Below, one piece after another: positions 11,601-24,600 of a stretch of DNA of 64,000 bases. Under the pieces are notes generated by a model that was not told the origin of the DNA, ran no database searches, and was given only the letters and a program-made list of their open reading frames with translations. The stretch is from Acanthaster planci (taxonomy: Eukaryota; Echinodermata; Asteroidea; Valvatida; Acanthasteridae). The DNA lies in the NCBI RefSeq assembly GCF_001949145.1, contig NW_019091510.1:83793-147792 (forward strand), read 5' to 3'. The translations under genes were made by a program, and so were the position numbers. Positions within the stretch are counted from its first letter, which is position 1, and the number at the start of each line of letters is the position of its first letter.

Positions 11601-14600
11601 AAATCAGCAGCCACCTGTTGGGAACCATTATGACTTTCAAGATCTTGATCTGCAGAATGGGGTTCTCCCCTTGTACAAACTTGCGTACCTGGCCCGATAC
11701 ACAATTACATGTATTTCTGCCCGATACGCAAAAAACAGGCCAATACCCATTTTTTATTCCCCGATACGCACAATATAATTATGACAGTATGGCTCAGAAT
11801 TTTCTTACATAATGCAGATTGCATGGCCGGAAAATCTAGACGAAAAAGTAGTTAAGAGTCCTGCAAGTCCAAAAATTTTCAGGGCCCTTGGACGGGCCCC
11901 GAACTCCACACCATGGCTTCGCAAAATGTTGGTAAACCACAATGGAAATCCCCCACACTTTGAAAAATCCTGGGGAGAACCCTGGTGCCTCACTCAGCTA
12001 GTCTGTCAGCTTGCTTGGAAGAACTTACACAGGGCCCTAAAGTCTATGCTTTGAGAGATAAACGCAAAAATTCAAGTCGTCGGCATTCTCGACAAATAAA
12101 CCGATCTTTGCTAAAGATGTCAGGAAGAGTCTGTGTCATACCTTGAAATCGTTTATGTTTGTATCTTCAAAGGAGACGGCTCTCGACATGCCAGCTGAGT
12201 TGACAAGAATGTCACATGGTCCTAACTCCTCTGCAGACTGAAATTGATGACATGATGTGAGGTAGCAGACTATTATATATCCCTTCTTATTTGTCGAGTG
12301 AGAATTCACACACTGAAATTTTTCAAGTTGCTGTCTGACTCTAACAATTTTTATCCAATGTGAATTCCAACGCTTCCGAGACACCTCTAGAATCCTCCTA
12401 GGGAAATTGCTCTCAATTGATGAACAGAGCCGAGAATGAAAAAAGGGGAAAAAATGAAGAGCAATCTTAAATTGTACAAATACCCCACTGCTACAGCCCT
12501 AAACAATTGACTGAAAATGCCCTTCTCGACAGAAAATTCATTTGATCCACCCCTCTCCCGTAACTTTCCACTAGCCCTGCTTGCCATCATATTCTAAGTG
12601 TTAACAGAAAATTTTTCACAAAAAGGGACGAAAGTGGACTCTGAAATTGTTTGCTTGAAATTTGAGATACACAGGGAAAGCTTACGCATACAGTGCAGGT
12701 CTGCCATCTTAAGTCTCCCCAAAGCCTGAAATTAGCTATATACAGAGGAGTCAGGTTGTTGATTCAACATACTCGATGTAAAGCATGCTTTTGTACTTAC
12801 CTTTCTGACGGCATCTTCGACTGCTGCATATTCATGGCTGACGTCCACCGAGATACAAAGGATTTTCTGAAACGAAAACAATGGCGAAATGTCCTCAGAA
12901 TGACAGATGCAACTTTCAATTGGAGTGATAAAAAGGCTAAGGCCGAGGCTAGATGCCGTGCTATTGCATGCCGTGTCGAACTTAATTAACACGACTGCGG
13001 CAGTAGCACGGCAATAGGGCGGCAGTTGGTTGCACTAAATGTAGAACTTAACAAAGGCAGTGTCACGCTACTGCCGGTTGGAACACCGGCAGCACGGCAT
13101 ACCCTGTCAAGCTAAAGAGTTTGCTATGCTGAATTGAATTTGCTAAACGCTGTGCTAATGCCGTACCAAACTTTAAAAATTTAATTCTTTGAGTTTGGCA
13201 CAGAAGTAGCACGCGTATAGCGTAGGCCTGAGGCATGTTAAAAAAATAGGCTTCTAGAGATATCGCCACACCTATGTTTTACATCAGCACTTGCTCTTGA
13301 ATTGGAAATTTGCCAATGGCGTAGTCAGGTTTGGGGTCCAGGGGAGAAAAATGGGGATTTCTTTCTGAAATGACTGACCACATTTTATCGTCTATGAAAG
13401 AATCCTCAAAACCCCTTTAAGAAATGTGGTAGTACTGTATCTAAGAAGTTGGCCATTTCATTTCTGGAAAAAACTTGACAACACGGATACACTACTTGAC
13501 TGGCAAAGATCTACATGCATGCCTCGTCTACACACAAGGTTTGGTCGGAGGTTCAGATGCAAAGTTGCAAATATAGGTACAGCGTAGCCGTGGAAGAAAT
13601 TTACACCATACCTCCAAGTGAAATGCTCAGGACTTTGTCCTTTCCAGGAATGGTTTTCTTTGATTACTTTCCTTTCTGGTTTGCTGGTTTCCTTTGTGTT
13701 CAGGATACATGGACAAGTACAGCAAATGTAATGAACACTCCTTTGTACAAGGATCTTTGTGATATCCCTCCATATTCACTGATTAATTACAAACAACATT
13801 CCCTCTGTGTTTGGATTTTGACCAATCAGCAGTCACATACATGAAGTATGGGCCTTTGGTCGTGGCAAGTTCCATAACGTAAGGGAAAGCATGGCATACA
13901 CCTCGATGCACATGCCCCACGCACGTGCCGTACCAGAGTGCAGACTATCAGTTGACAGGCCTACATGTACATACGTATACATGTACATCACGTGTGGTAG
14001 GACTTACATGTACATGTACTGTGAGTCCGTTCACACAAGTATTGTACATGTACATGTATGTGTGTGTATTCGCCATCCAAAATTAAAGAACACTGTATTT
14101 CTCATGTCTTAAACACTTTTGGACACATTTTCGAAGGAGGCTGTCTAAACCTGGCCAGCTGATACATGTATGTCAGTTGGCATCTATCAACCAATCAGCA
14201 GCCTTGAGCAGATTTCAAAAGTGGATTCTTATTGGCTAGCACAAGCATGACAAGGGGCAGCATAGCGCATGCTCACGTATATCAGACACTATTTGGGAGC
14301 CACCACAGGCTCACAGATGGCACTCAGACTAGCTCCAGGTACAAACATGAACAACAGAATGTCAAATAATAACACAGTACCATGAAACCATATGTCTAAA
14401 TTAACTGGCTGTGGCTATGAGTAACATACATGCCCGTGGGAAGTGGCTACAACGAGCAGCTTCCAGACACTCAGCAGTAGCCATAGCCTCAACTTCAAGA
14501 CACAGCCCGCTACAAGAGAATCAATAAAGGATTTCTTTATCTACTACCTGATTGTCCTTGTCCTTAATATACTGCTGTAGGTCTTCCTTGGCTTTCTGTA

Positions 14601-16543
14601 GCCTGGTCTGGGTAAAGCAAAAGATTTGTTGAATCAAATCAAATTGAAATTACTCCTTTGAAATGTAATTTGCATGGCCTATCATTGCCAATGAGCGATC
14701 TGAAGAAAGGGGGGTTTGTCAAAATGTTCACCCGGTTCCTAGAAGAGGACAAATAACTTCTTCAACTTTATCTTATTCAACTTTTTTCGACTAACTTCGG
14801 AAGATGACAGTGGAACCATGCTGAACAGAGGCAGGAGTAATTTTGCGACGAGTGAGCACAGTTTTGATTTTAAGGGGACTGTGGGGTGAACACAATGACC
14901 ATGCAAAAGCAACTGTACATGATGAAAGTCTGTGACAGTGCCAATACTGGTTTCCTAGATTGTCATTAATTGGTTGATGAAAAAGGTCTTTTAAGAAGCC
15001 GATTTCTGATTGGTCTGGCCTCGTAGGAGTAGGCTTTCCATTGGAAATAGCAGCTTTGCTAAAAGCACAGCGTGCACATACATGTATGCCACTTCCCAAG
15101 TCATTAAAAAAAGCAGGAAAGTTGCATTCCCCCCCCAAAAAAATAGGGTGAACAAAGTTCTACTGAAAAAAGGTCAATAAAATTAAGAGAAGACTGCACG
15201 GAGTGACAGATTGAAGCAACAGAATCTCTTTTCAGAGTCAACAATTTTGTGTAGTGTCCCAGATCTCCACAACTTTAGTTTTAGGCTAATCAAAGTCCCA
15301 ATGAAACTAAACAAAATCAATGTGTGGCCTTTGATGGACTCCTGCAACTCTGAAAGGGACCATTTTATTTATTTATTTTTTTGGGGGGGAGGAATTTGCG
15401 GAACTTTCTAACTCCTCCAATATGCAAGGAAGTGGCACGCAAATTTCATCTGATTTTGGTTTGGGTGGGTTTCATTGACAAGTGCAATTTTCAACATTTT
15501 AAATTTTCTATGCCTTTTCTGACAAATGTGGGTGCTGTTGCCATGATGCCATTACAGACAAGACATCATTCATTTGGGGGAGGGGACCCTGTTCAAGTTG
15601 TGAACCAAAAATATGCTCAACAATGTGACAAAATTTGCTCACTTACTGTCACGTACTAAATCAACGAATCAACACAGTAAACAATATTTCTGATAGCAAA
15701 ATATCGAAACTGTTGAATACATGTACTTTTAGAGCACAATAGCTATGACACTGAAGTTTCTGCCTTGCACAATATCACTCATTTAGCTCATATATATGCA
15801 CATTTGCATCAGCATCAAAATACAACTTGCCCCTAGAAGGCACAACACATTTTGAACGTCAGGTTAAATGGGAAATAGAGGAGAATTAAAAAGACCATAA
15901 AAATTATACAGCATGGACTCATTCTCTTCACATCTTCTCATGATGTACAGTATTCCTTACTTGATTCCTAGCCAGAATGGTAACATTTGCTCCTTGCTTC
16001 AGGACTTCAGCAGCAACTGCCTTGCCAATACCGCTTGATCCTCCAGTAATCTGTAATATTAAACATTGGATATGTATGAGTCATGTGAGCATGGAGAGTG
16101 CAATGGTAAAATGAGTTTCATTATTCTGCAGAGGCGTGCGGGGCCGGGACGTGGTGACCGGTGTTTTGTTTGTCTGCTAGTAAGATTAACCATGCTAACA
16201 TGACCAATACCTGAATATACAATTCGTTGCAGCTGTTATATAGGCCTACCCCGAGTTTCCCAGAAAATGGCTCTTTTTCTTGCTACCCCCAGAAATATGG
16301 GGTTCGACGTCCGCCGCGCTCCCTGCCCACGTGGGAGCGCAGCGGACGTCGAACCCTCCGTAGTCATGGTAGTGGGGGATGGATGGCTATGTCACTTGGC
16401 AGCCACTGCGATGAAATTAAATCAACACTCACCACAACATGAGCTTGCTTTAGGTCCAGCAATTTTGGTTTGATCGAAGATGATAACCACACAAAAGTTA
16501 CAATGAATACGATAATGATAGAGATGACTAAGTACTGAAACAT
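5694..16543 (-). CDS. KDSR: 3-ketodihydrosphingosine reductase, complete 10-exon gene
   Basis: An NADPH-dependent short-chain dehydrogenase that reduces 3-ketosphinganine to sphinganine at the ER, the second step of sphingolipid synthesis. Coding exons on the minus strand, in order: 16433-16543, 15961-16050, 14548-14607, 12801-12866, 12142-12237, 10695-10886, 8345-8428, 7816-7899, 6570-6671, 5694-5801. They join to 330 residues, against about 332 in human KDSR. Residues 1-20 form a hydrophobic N-terminal anchor. TGGSSGIGK (39-47) binds the cofactor, and NSAG is at 122-125. The catalytic Ser-Tyr-Lys are S175, Y188 and K192 in SSQAG and YGSSK. PPDTDTP and LTCGM-like [10 protein letters not shown] are typical of the family, and a hydrophobic C-terminal segment precedes the stop. 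The start is the ATG before the anchor, at the same place as in relatives. All introns are phase 0, and the intron after exon 7 has a GC donor. No frame break is seen. Confidence 0.95.
5821..5905. repeat. Two-copy 45 bp tandem repeat next to the last KDSR acceptor
   Basis: The unit starting GGACTCATTAGAACCTAATC at 5821 repeats at 5866 with one difference over 40 bases. Each unit begins with a GGACTC...GAGTCC inverted pair. In minus orientation the array lies in the last KDSR intron, about 20-100 bases upstream of the terminal exon acceptor, where branch-point signals usually occur. Confidence 0.85.
8343..8344 (-). promoter_or_regulatory. KDSR: GC splice donor of KDSR intron 7
   Basis: On the minus strand exon 7 ends ...AACATG and is followed by GCAAGTA, the classic GC-AG donor consensus. 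The next GT would add four bases and break the frame into exon 8, which resumes at phase 0 with PKET as in relatives. The reading frame therefore supports use of the GC donor. Confidence 0.8.
9348..9854 (-). CDS. Possible alternative terminal exon in KDSR intron 6 (unrecognised protein)
   Basis: On the minus strand a good acceptor (TTATTTCAG) ends at 9855. It is followed by a frame open in phase 0 for about 168 codons to a stop at 9348-9350, and an AATAAA lies on the same strand at 9283-9288. Phase 0 is exactly the phase in which KDSR exon 6 ends, so splicing 10695 to 9854 would replace the normal C terminus. The peptide begins [20 protein letters not shown] and includes [19 protein letters not shown] recognise no family. 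The second half is rich in basic and polar residues and could be non-coding. A chance open frame or a decayed pseudogene is equally possible. Confidence 0.25.
   Translation of the reverse strand, partial: VTLFNDVLAECCKILGRDSKDRISSIVAKSDDPMVPGLDFLRLIVICCFRDLRKVRTSHLQKFSAHKLDVTTLEIKIILPHTHTLFPRSKSTLPKTHEYKQSESGTQMPVVDTNKMQITVAGWKLRKPVATTDAPLDCVRSNLWRSGIFTRAGKSFGGKIFLKLYWSS
11179..11265 (+). repeat. Possible tRNA-derived SINE head
   Basis: GGCTGACCGAGTAGTTGTCA resembles a pol III A box of the serine/leucine tRNA type. About 35 bases later GGTCATTCAAGTCC resembles a B box (GGTTCRANTCC). A cloverleaf is not convincing, so a tRNA pseudogene or SINE head is more likely than a functional tRNA. It lies in a KDSR intron. 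Confidence 0.3.
12935..13237. mobile_element. Foldback/MITE-like element with GCCGTGCTA motifs
   Basis: The left end (GGCTAAGGCCGAGGCTAGAT) and the reverse complement of the right end (GCCTCAGGCCTACGCTATAC) align imperfectly over about 50 bases, through a shared GTGCTA...TGCC...GAACTT/AAACTC pattern. The interior repeats GCCGTGCTA and its complement TAGCACGGC several times in both orientations. It carries no coding frame. It lies in KDSR intron 3, between exons 3 and 4, close to exon 4. Confidence 0.5.
13965..14062. repeat. ACATGTAC palindromic microsatellite
   Basis: Several short runs of CATGTACATGTA, which is its own reverse complement, are clustered here. The same motif recurs singly across the window (for example near 16580 and 32350) and is common in marine invertebrate genomes. 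Confidence 0.7.
16282..16383. repeat. GC-rich hairpin with 24 bp stem in KDSR intron 1
   Basis: Bases 16300-16323 pair with 16333-16356 with one mismatch around a 9-base loop. The arms start GGGTTCGACGTCCGC and end GCGGACGTCGAACCC. The apex contains CCCACGTGGG, a perfect palindrome with a CACGTG E-box core. Weaker inverted similarity (CTACCCCCA against TGGTAGTGGGGGATGG) continues on both flanks. The hairpin lies about 75 bases inside the intron, downstream of exon 1. Confidence 0.85.
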
Positions 16544-17787
16544 TGTGGTTTTTAACTGAGAAACATCAAAAATACGCAAGATGTACATGTACATGTACAA
16601 TCGGCGCGGAGACGAATAGAATTTTAGAACTCTTGGTGGCGCTGTTTCAAACATTATAAGTTGCAGTCCAGTCATTGAACAACAGTGATAAATACCTTAA
16701 TCTAACAAAATTAGGAAAAATACTCAGGAGTTTCTCAGTTATTCGAGACATACGTCAAATTAAAGCACATATTATGATTTTTCATTTTCTGTTCAGATTT
16801 TCATTTATTAACCTATGACTTTTGAAGATATTAATTTCCACGGAAGGTCATGCCAAAAACTCAGTCATGAAGCCCCCCGCAATTTTGAAATATCGATGTC
16901 TACACTTTTCGAAAAATGGCCCGGGAAAAAACTTTTTTTCACCAAGCAAACGAAAACCGACCCACGTGCAGTTACCACATGTCTACAGGTGGTTCTATCT
17001 TCATAGTGCCCGACTTGTTTCGAAGCGAAAACGCTATGCCCTTTCGGTTTCTCATCCTAAAGACTGTTTATTTCTATGGAGAAAGAGGTAACACCCCTCC
17101 CCCTGCTTACTTACTAACGAAAATATATCTGTGAAATTTCGTTTAGGTAAGTAAGTAAAAAAATAAAGAATTTTCATAACATTTGTTACAAATTCAATGG
17201 CAGCTAGGTTCTTCCGCATTTCAAAGAAAAGTTGAATGCGGGGGTCCCCACTCACTGGCAGGCTGCTTTTCCCCCGGCCATGTGGTTTTATGTGGGTGTA
17301 TTAATTCTGTAGGCAGCAAGGTATATTATAAATGGCACAGTTTGAGAACATTGTTATATCGTTACATCCATTTTTGTGCTTGGTGTTATAACTAGAAGAG
17401 GGTTTTTTCAGAAATATTACTCTCTAGTTGGCTTCAATAGCAGGAACTTCATTGCAACACACCACAGTCAAGAAACACTCTCGCCAAAGAAGAGTTTGTG
17501 ATATTCACGAATTCGGTGAGTGGAATTGAAGAATGTTTTCTATTTTGAAAGTTTCCTTTTGATTCAACATTTTGAGAGTCACACTCGTGTAAAAATGATT
17601 CACTAGTTTGGATTTAAATGTTAAGACGCCTGTCTCATTTCAAAAGCTGTATGATTATAAACATAAACACAATTCTAATCACTCCCCAAATGCATCGGTA
17701 TGCTCTTCAGTTCAAGTTTGTTCTTTTTTCAACTCAAGAAACTTTCCATTGATATATTGTACAAAGAGATTGCTTCCGAGTTAGATG

Positions 17788-17924
17788 GTTTTACTGCAAA
17801 AACCGCTGTGTTGATTTATCACCCTGATTAGTACCATGGGACCTCAACGGACTAGGTCTAGTCCTCTGATAACACCCAGGGTGTTAAATCAACACGAAAT
17901 TAACACCACAGTTTTTGTAGTGAT
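17788..17924. mobile_element. Foldback element with AACACCC/GGGTGTT core
   Basis: The left arm, from TTTTACTGCAAAAACCGCTG, pairs imperfectly with the right arm ending ACCACAGTTTTTGTAGTGAT. The right side contains the perfect palindrome AACACCCAGGGTGTT at 17871-17885. A second near-palindrome, GGACTAGGTCTAGTCC, sits at 17849-17864. This has the structure of a small non-autonomous DNA element. Confidence 0.55.
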
Positions 17925-18600
17925 GCTATCTCCCTCTCACTCTCATAAAGACTTTTCCAATATTGTCGCAGTGCAGTTTTTGTTATCGTGTCGTGATTTT
18001 ATGGGGTTTTTTAGTGCTGTATCGCGGTCAGTCTGAATTCATCTTTTGAGAAAACTTTGACACTAGTTCTCTCTGGAAATGCCAGTTGCTCAGAGCAGGC
18101 CCGGCCTACAGGTTAACAAAATGTTAAATTTGTCCCTTTGGCGTGTGCTGAAAGCGCCTATACACGCCTGGGCGTTTGAACTCGAAATGACCCCAAAGAT
18201 AACAACATTGTGCGACTGAATCGAATCTTCATTATGTGTACTATACATATCTTTACACGCGTGCCAAATTTCAAAAAGATTGGTCTCAGGACACTAGTTT
18301 TTAACGGGGGATTTGCCCACAGACTGGAAGAGGTAAACAAATCGGTTCCTTTAAGCAATTAGTAATAACTGCAAATTACAAGCGCTTGTAAAGAGAGAAA
18401 ACTGAAGACGATGGAGACAAATGGATAACACCATTACTTACCGCTACTTACTTTTTTGAAAATTATCTTGGCTTTTTCTAACTTGGTTTGTTTTTATGCC
18501 TTTCTGCTATGATTAATTTGATTGGAGGGAATTCCAGCATGAGTTTTCTTCTTTGGTTAAGTTTCTTTTGTTGATTTTCTTGTAGTAATAGTATTTTTTG

Positions 18601-18660
18601 TTTTGTAAAGTGCTTTCATAAAACTCCTGTTATGAAAAGTGCTATATAAATAAGAATTAA
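18601..18660 (+). repeat. SINE/LINE-type 3' tail
   Basis: TTGTAAAGTGCTTTCATAAA followed by AAAGTGCTATATAAATAAG matches the widespread animal retroposon tail consensus TGTAAAGCGCTTTGAG...AAGCGCTATATAAAT. The element body upstream is not clearly delimited. Confidence 0.55.
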
Positions 18661-21600
18661 AATTACCGCTAATGGGTCATTAGGGAGACATTCCCATAAA
18701 AATGTGCACAAAATTATTCCAACTTTACTGGCCCATAATTCAATATTCCCTAATCTGATCTAAAGCAAACTTTGTATGTTTTCATTTTAGGCCCTAAACT
18801 ATCATCTCTCAAAATATGGACACTTAAATTCGGCCTCCTTATGGAAGTTTGAGAATAGGGAGACACTGAAATGTCTCCCTAAAAGCCAAGGTCTCCCCAA
18901 TGCTGAAAAATGTCTCGCAAATGACCTATTTATAAATATTCTTCAAGTTCTTCTTATTATTATTATTATCATTATGGGGGGAAATATGTTTCTTGAGAGC
19001 AGATATGATTTATGATACTCTACGTTCCTGATCTGATGGGCCGGATTGTTCCACAGGCGGGGAGTAACAATATAAAAAGTCCCGTCCCCGGCCCCATGTT
19101 CAGTATAATTAGAGACGACAGGAGTGAACTTATCACGAGAAAAAAGAAAGATGAATACGTCTGCTTACTGAGAAGAGACGAGATAATAATTTGAAGGTGT
19201 GGAATTTCAGGGTAAACCCTGCGTGCTGACCGGGTCGTCCAATAATTCCTAAGACCAAGATTAGAAATTTTACATCTCGACAGCTATCTCTGTATCGTCA
19301 TACCATGTGCCCGTAAGTCCTGGGTATAAGTCTTGAGCACTGACGCATCCCAACCGGCCGGAATTAACCTTGACAAAACTCTTTGATTGATTAGTAACTT
19401 TGCAAGTTATACGAAGCACTTTTTTTTTGAGTGTGTGAAGAAATATCTGATAGTTGTATGGAATGAGGCCCTGGGGTAAGGACGTTACAGGGGAGAGATT
19501 TTAGGAGGCACTTAAAGCAAATGAACTAGCCCCGTCCCCCGTTACACCATGTACAAGTAATGGAGTCGGGCTGTTTTCCGCGAGCTTTATAAAGAGGCTC
19601 TTATTTTCAGGTTTTAGCCAATGGGACATGAGTGTTTCGTCTTGGCCGTATTTCAGTTCCACACCCCACCCGCTTCCTCCTCGGAGCCTCAAACAGCACT
19701 GTATTAATTGTCCTTGGAAAGAAGCCCAACCGTGCTCCACCCTGATCGGGAAACACCTCCTTCGCCAAGCTCGTCACCTTTTTCCGTCTTCCAATTCCCG
19801 GCGGAATCACACGTGATATCGGTTCTTGACTTTATCGCCCGAGGTACCGCGCAGAGCTCCTTGTCACACATCTGGCCACCACATCTACCCCCGAGAGATG
19901 ATATTTAGATAAGAATTCGGTTACATTTAAAGGTGTCAATTTAAAAGTATCTCTGTGTATGGTAAACTTTATACGCCAGTAACCCTCATCCAATCCAGTA
20001 AGGACAATTTTTACATCGACATCATTAGATTTTGTTGACATGTCCCTATTCCTTTGTTATGTCCTTTTCGTACACTCCGTAAGTATCCTGTGCAAGGTCT
20101 GGCGGCCATCCGACCGATAACAGTGACTTGTGTTGAGTGAATAATGGAGGGGGTGTTGCTCCACTGAAACCACATATCCTTGGAAGCAATGCAACTTAAA
20201 ACGGCATTTATCAGTTAGAATTGGCCACTTGAGAACACTTCACCTGATAGCCAACCGATTATAAAATGTATCGGTAGGACCATTCTGTCCGACAACCTAT
20301 CCGATAAGAAGTTTGAAATGGTGCCTAAATAAACTTGTTATTTCGGTGGGTTACAAGAACAGAAAAATACCATTATGCATCAAATTGAGTTCACATTAAG
20401 TCATCAGTGTGAGCTCTTTCGATCCTGTGGGTTCAGTATCGAAGGTTAAACGGCCACCATTGCTTCGAGCGGTACAATACAAGTAGCCTTCCTAAGTGAT
20501 CCAGGTAGCAACCGAGATAGGCTAGTTACATTATGCCACACAAGGTAGTCAATATTATTTTTTCGCACGCAAGAAAGTAAACACCACGAATGCCTTGTTA
20601 GCAGTTGTGGTTCGACCAAGATGCATATAGTTTGTGGATTAGGTGTCATAAAATTAAATGCTTCTAAACGTCGTTCTTTCGTTGCATGCAGAAATAGCAC
20701 TGTTGTTAAACATACAACGATCTTCGTTAACAATGAGAGGCGTGGGCAAGGGCACCCCTCCTATAAAATGATGCAATTATCTCCGTGGATAATAACTGTT
20801 ACATATATTTTGACGAACATTCAAAACCACAGATTGCGTGATGATTCCCTTCATCGAGGGTAGATTTTCCCAAAAGCACTTTTTAGCTATTTCAGCATTA
20901 CCAAAATTAACGTGCATTTCTTTTGGGCTAACTACTGGTGTGGGCTTCAAAATGCCCCATCGAGAGGGAACTCTCAACGAAATTTTCCGGAAAGGGTGGT
21001 AAAATGGTACTGTTTATTGTGTAGTTACATCCCACAATATCCACAAATAAACTTTGATTGGAGCAAGGCCGAGAAAACAACAGCAAATGGGAGGAAATTA
21101 ATCGACAAAACGAAATGATGTTGTGAACATACCAACTAACGAAAACCACCGTGCATAATCACAAGCTTTCTAAGACATAAACTTTTTTCAAGAGCTGATA
21201 AAATTAAAAAAAAACTGTGGAACATATTTCAAACTCAACAAAAAACCTTAAATCTTCCCCTTCCACAAATCTGCGTTGTCGAATCGTATTATCCACGTTA
21301 ATCACTAAAAACCAAACCCTGGTACTGTTTAGCTGGTGAATATATACATGTATTTTAAAAGTAAAACTTCGTTCAGCCTTGTCTTGCAACTATATTGTAA
21401 GAATGGAAGTACCCAATTAAAATGTCTGGCACTGTTAATGCCGCCGCAACGTGTGAAAGACTCGCAAACACCTGACTTGAATTGACTGTGTTTTGTGAGT
21501 TTCCAGGGATCTTCGCCATTAACAAAATAAAAATCCAAAAGTCATGCCTCAAGCCTTTTTCTTTGCTCCTTAAAATAAACTCCACAAAGCTTCTATCAGT

Positions 21601-24600
21601 AAAAACCCAGCAGTTATTTACTTTACATGTCGAATATCCCATGTAGCAATATGATGTAATACTATAGGATTTAAATTCAGTAATAGTACCAGTTCAAACT
21701 TTCGGAAGGGAAACACAAGGTCAGGATGTAGAGAGATGACTTCAATCTTTCAAGAGAGTCATATGGACTTCATGTTTTTATTCTGTGTGCTTATTAGAAT
21801 TGGTATTTAATTTACAAAAAAACCTGGATAGTTGGTAGGACACGATTTTATAAGCTGCTGAATTTAAACCACTTCAACTTTAAAAATTCAACACATGAGA
21901 TTCCACAGAGTTGAGCAGATGGGGTCATCACCCTAATGCGGGAAAGACCAAACCTTTAAACTCTGTTCAGAGCCAAGACAGGAACTCCATTTTAGACCTA
22001 TGACGTATTTTGAGGTTTTTGTGGGTAAATGCAAAATTCAGTTCGTTTCATGTCAAGTCCTGCTTGTTCATGATTACCTAATGCTAGATGCTTATCAAGG
22101 AATGTTAGATATAAGCCCGATGGCATTAGTAACTGAGCGAAATGGAAAACATCTTCGGGAAAGCAACCAGCTTATTTTTCACGTTGGGAAATTCTGCTTC
22201 TTATGATAACATGTAGCATGAGTAACATGTAACATGAGTATTAAATGTGTGCAATGATACGGAAAACTCACAAAGATTTAATGTGGTGATGGAAAATGTT
22301 TCATTTTGATTTCAGTTTAGTCCTTAACCTCTTACCAAAGTGATTTGTGCTTTATAACAGAGAGAAATAGCCATCCCAACTTGTTTGTGTCGGTGGCAGT
22401 AACTACAAAACAAAGCTTTGTCATTTGACATTTGCGTCTGTTACACACGAATCTCTAGCGTTAAATTTGTTTAAATGCAAAAGTTAGCAAACAAGAACCA
22501 GTTAACCGCGACGGAGCGTTACACAGATGCAGCATAACTTGCTGTGGAACTGGGCGGAAAGTAAAAGGGAAAAATGGAAAACATCTGATCTGCTCTTTGA
22601 AAGGAAAAAATGACACATTTGTTTAGAATGTACTAACATACGGAAATTGTTACAGGAAACTTCTTTCATTTATTTTAAAGGAATCAAAAGCGGTAAGTTG
22701 TAGCTTCTTCATTCGCAGCGAGAAAATTGTTTTGCCCTTGAAAGAAATTTAACACCGCCCAAACTTGATGGATGGATTTGATTTTCGAAAGACGAACAAT
22801 AAATCAGTGTCCTTTCAGTTCGGTTTGCGTCTCAAATTCCATGCACTGCAGAAGCTGCGGTCTCAACATTTGCTGTGATCCGGTGCAAAATCTGCACAGT
22901 GTTAGCTCAGCACTGTGTGCTGTTTGGTTTTAGAGTGTGTAATACTAACGTACACGCTAAAACCGGTAGCAGTGTCAAATAAACAAATTTCGGAGGTTGA
23001 AAGCGTCCGTGGTATGAATTTTACCGGGGTCGTATATGCAGATTTTGAATCTCCTTAGGCCTAAGGATTCTTAAATGTAAGGAAATTTAAGTACACTTTG
23101 TACTAACAGTCGAAAAATTCTCGCGCTTTTGCGAGGGTGCTGTTACTGTGATGGGGAAGAGTTTTTCAAATAAATCAGGTCATGGAAAGTATTTGTTGGT
23201 ATAATGTAATTTTCTCATTTACTGTCATACCCTGAAACAACAAATCACTAGAGAAAACAAACTTTTTCCACAACGAAATAGCCGAAAACCTGGAAAATAT
23301 TATCTGTATAAAGACTGGGGGTTTTACCTTGGTTGACGTCCCGCTTTTACTCAAATCGAAATTGGAATAAAAATAACAATGCACTAAAATGCCTTTAGAA
23401 TGAAATTTAAAAACTTGAAAAACAAGTCCAACGGGACACACAGAATTTATCCAAATTGCACTCAAATTATTGCACTGCATTGACCTGTTATTGCTTCACA
23501 TACATGTACATCGTCAGATCAATTTTTGCTATTCAGAAAATTCCGGCCTTGGCAAGGTTGAAACCAAGATGTGCTTGTCACAACAAGTTCAATAACGTTA
23601 GGCCTTGTTGATAAAAAAAGCTAAGCTCCGGTGGACGAAGGCAAGAACTTGTCTTGCTGAAGACATTTGCAGGGTGTGTAAAATGAACTTGTAAAGACAG
23701 AGCGTCAGGAGTAAGGACAGAGCCTGTTACCAGACTGACGACGACAACGGATCATCACTTTAATAAACACGATAGCCAATCGTGTCAGCGAAACAACTCA
23801 CGTTTTATCTTAAATCCCCAAGCAACAGCCAAAATGATTTGTTGACAAAATTGCATTGAATGTAGCAAATTAGCCTTTGGGTACTCTTGGTCCGAGTAGC
23901 CGACAGGAGACACCAACCGATATTTCTCATCGATGGTTTTTTAATGGTAACAGGGCAAGCCCCAATCTCTCGACCTGAAAAAATCCACATGTCTTTTCAT
24001 TTCTGGGCTGTCGTTCGAAACTTCCCCAATCGAAGGCGTTCAATTCTCCATCCATATATCAGGTGATGTCATGACCTACCCTGTGTTCTTTGTAGATCCA
24101 TTTAGTCTGAAAATTCGTAATAAAAAATACATAATTCATGGAAGTCACCAAGTTCTTGCACCAACGGCCCCAAATGAAGGCTTCGTGTGTAGCAAGTGCA
24201 ATAGTTTTGCTGGGTTTAAATCGGTTCTTGGAGAAAATAATTACCAACATAATTGTCAACATACAGCAAAATAAGAATCATTTTGTGTTAAAAGACTCAT
24301 CTTTCCCACCAGGCTAACGAAAGCAATTTCAAAGTCTTCGTTTTGTGTTCCACCCCCCGCCCTCAAAAAAACACCTAGAACAGAAAGTAAAGGCAGTGAC
24401 TCTGTTGGAGGATTTTCTGAACACGAAGTGAAAACATCTGGAGTAATGAAAGAAAATGACATCGGAGTGTACTTCCCTGTATACGTTTTTGTGGGTTGCT
24501 CATGCTTTTTGCCGCAATGGCTATTAATGCGCATGCGCACACAATTATGGAATCAATTTTGTTGGTGAAAGGTCCATATGGCCAAGATCCAGAAACCACT

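Noticed and set aside
24071-24274. Short frame with CSKC...HNCQH, zinc-finger-like
   Set aside because: Spacing fits no standard finger, no splice sites flank it, and it is only 67 codons in AT-rich sequence.
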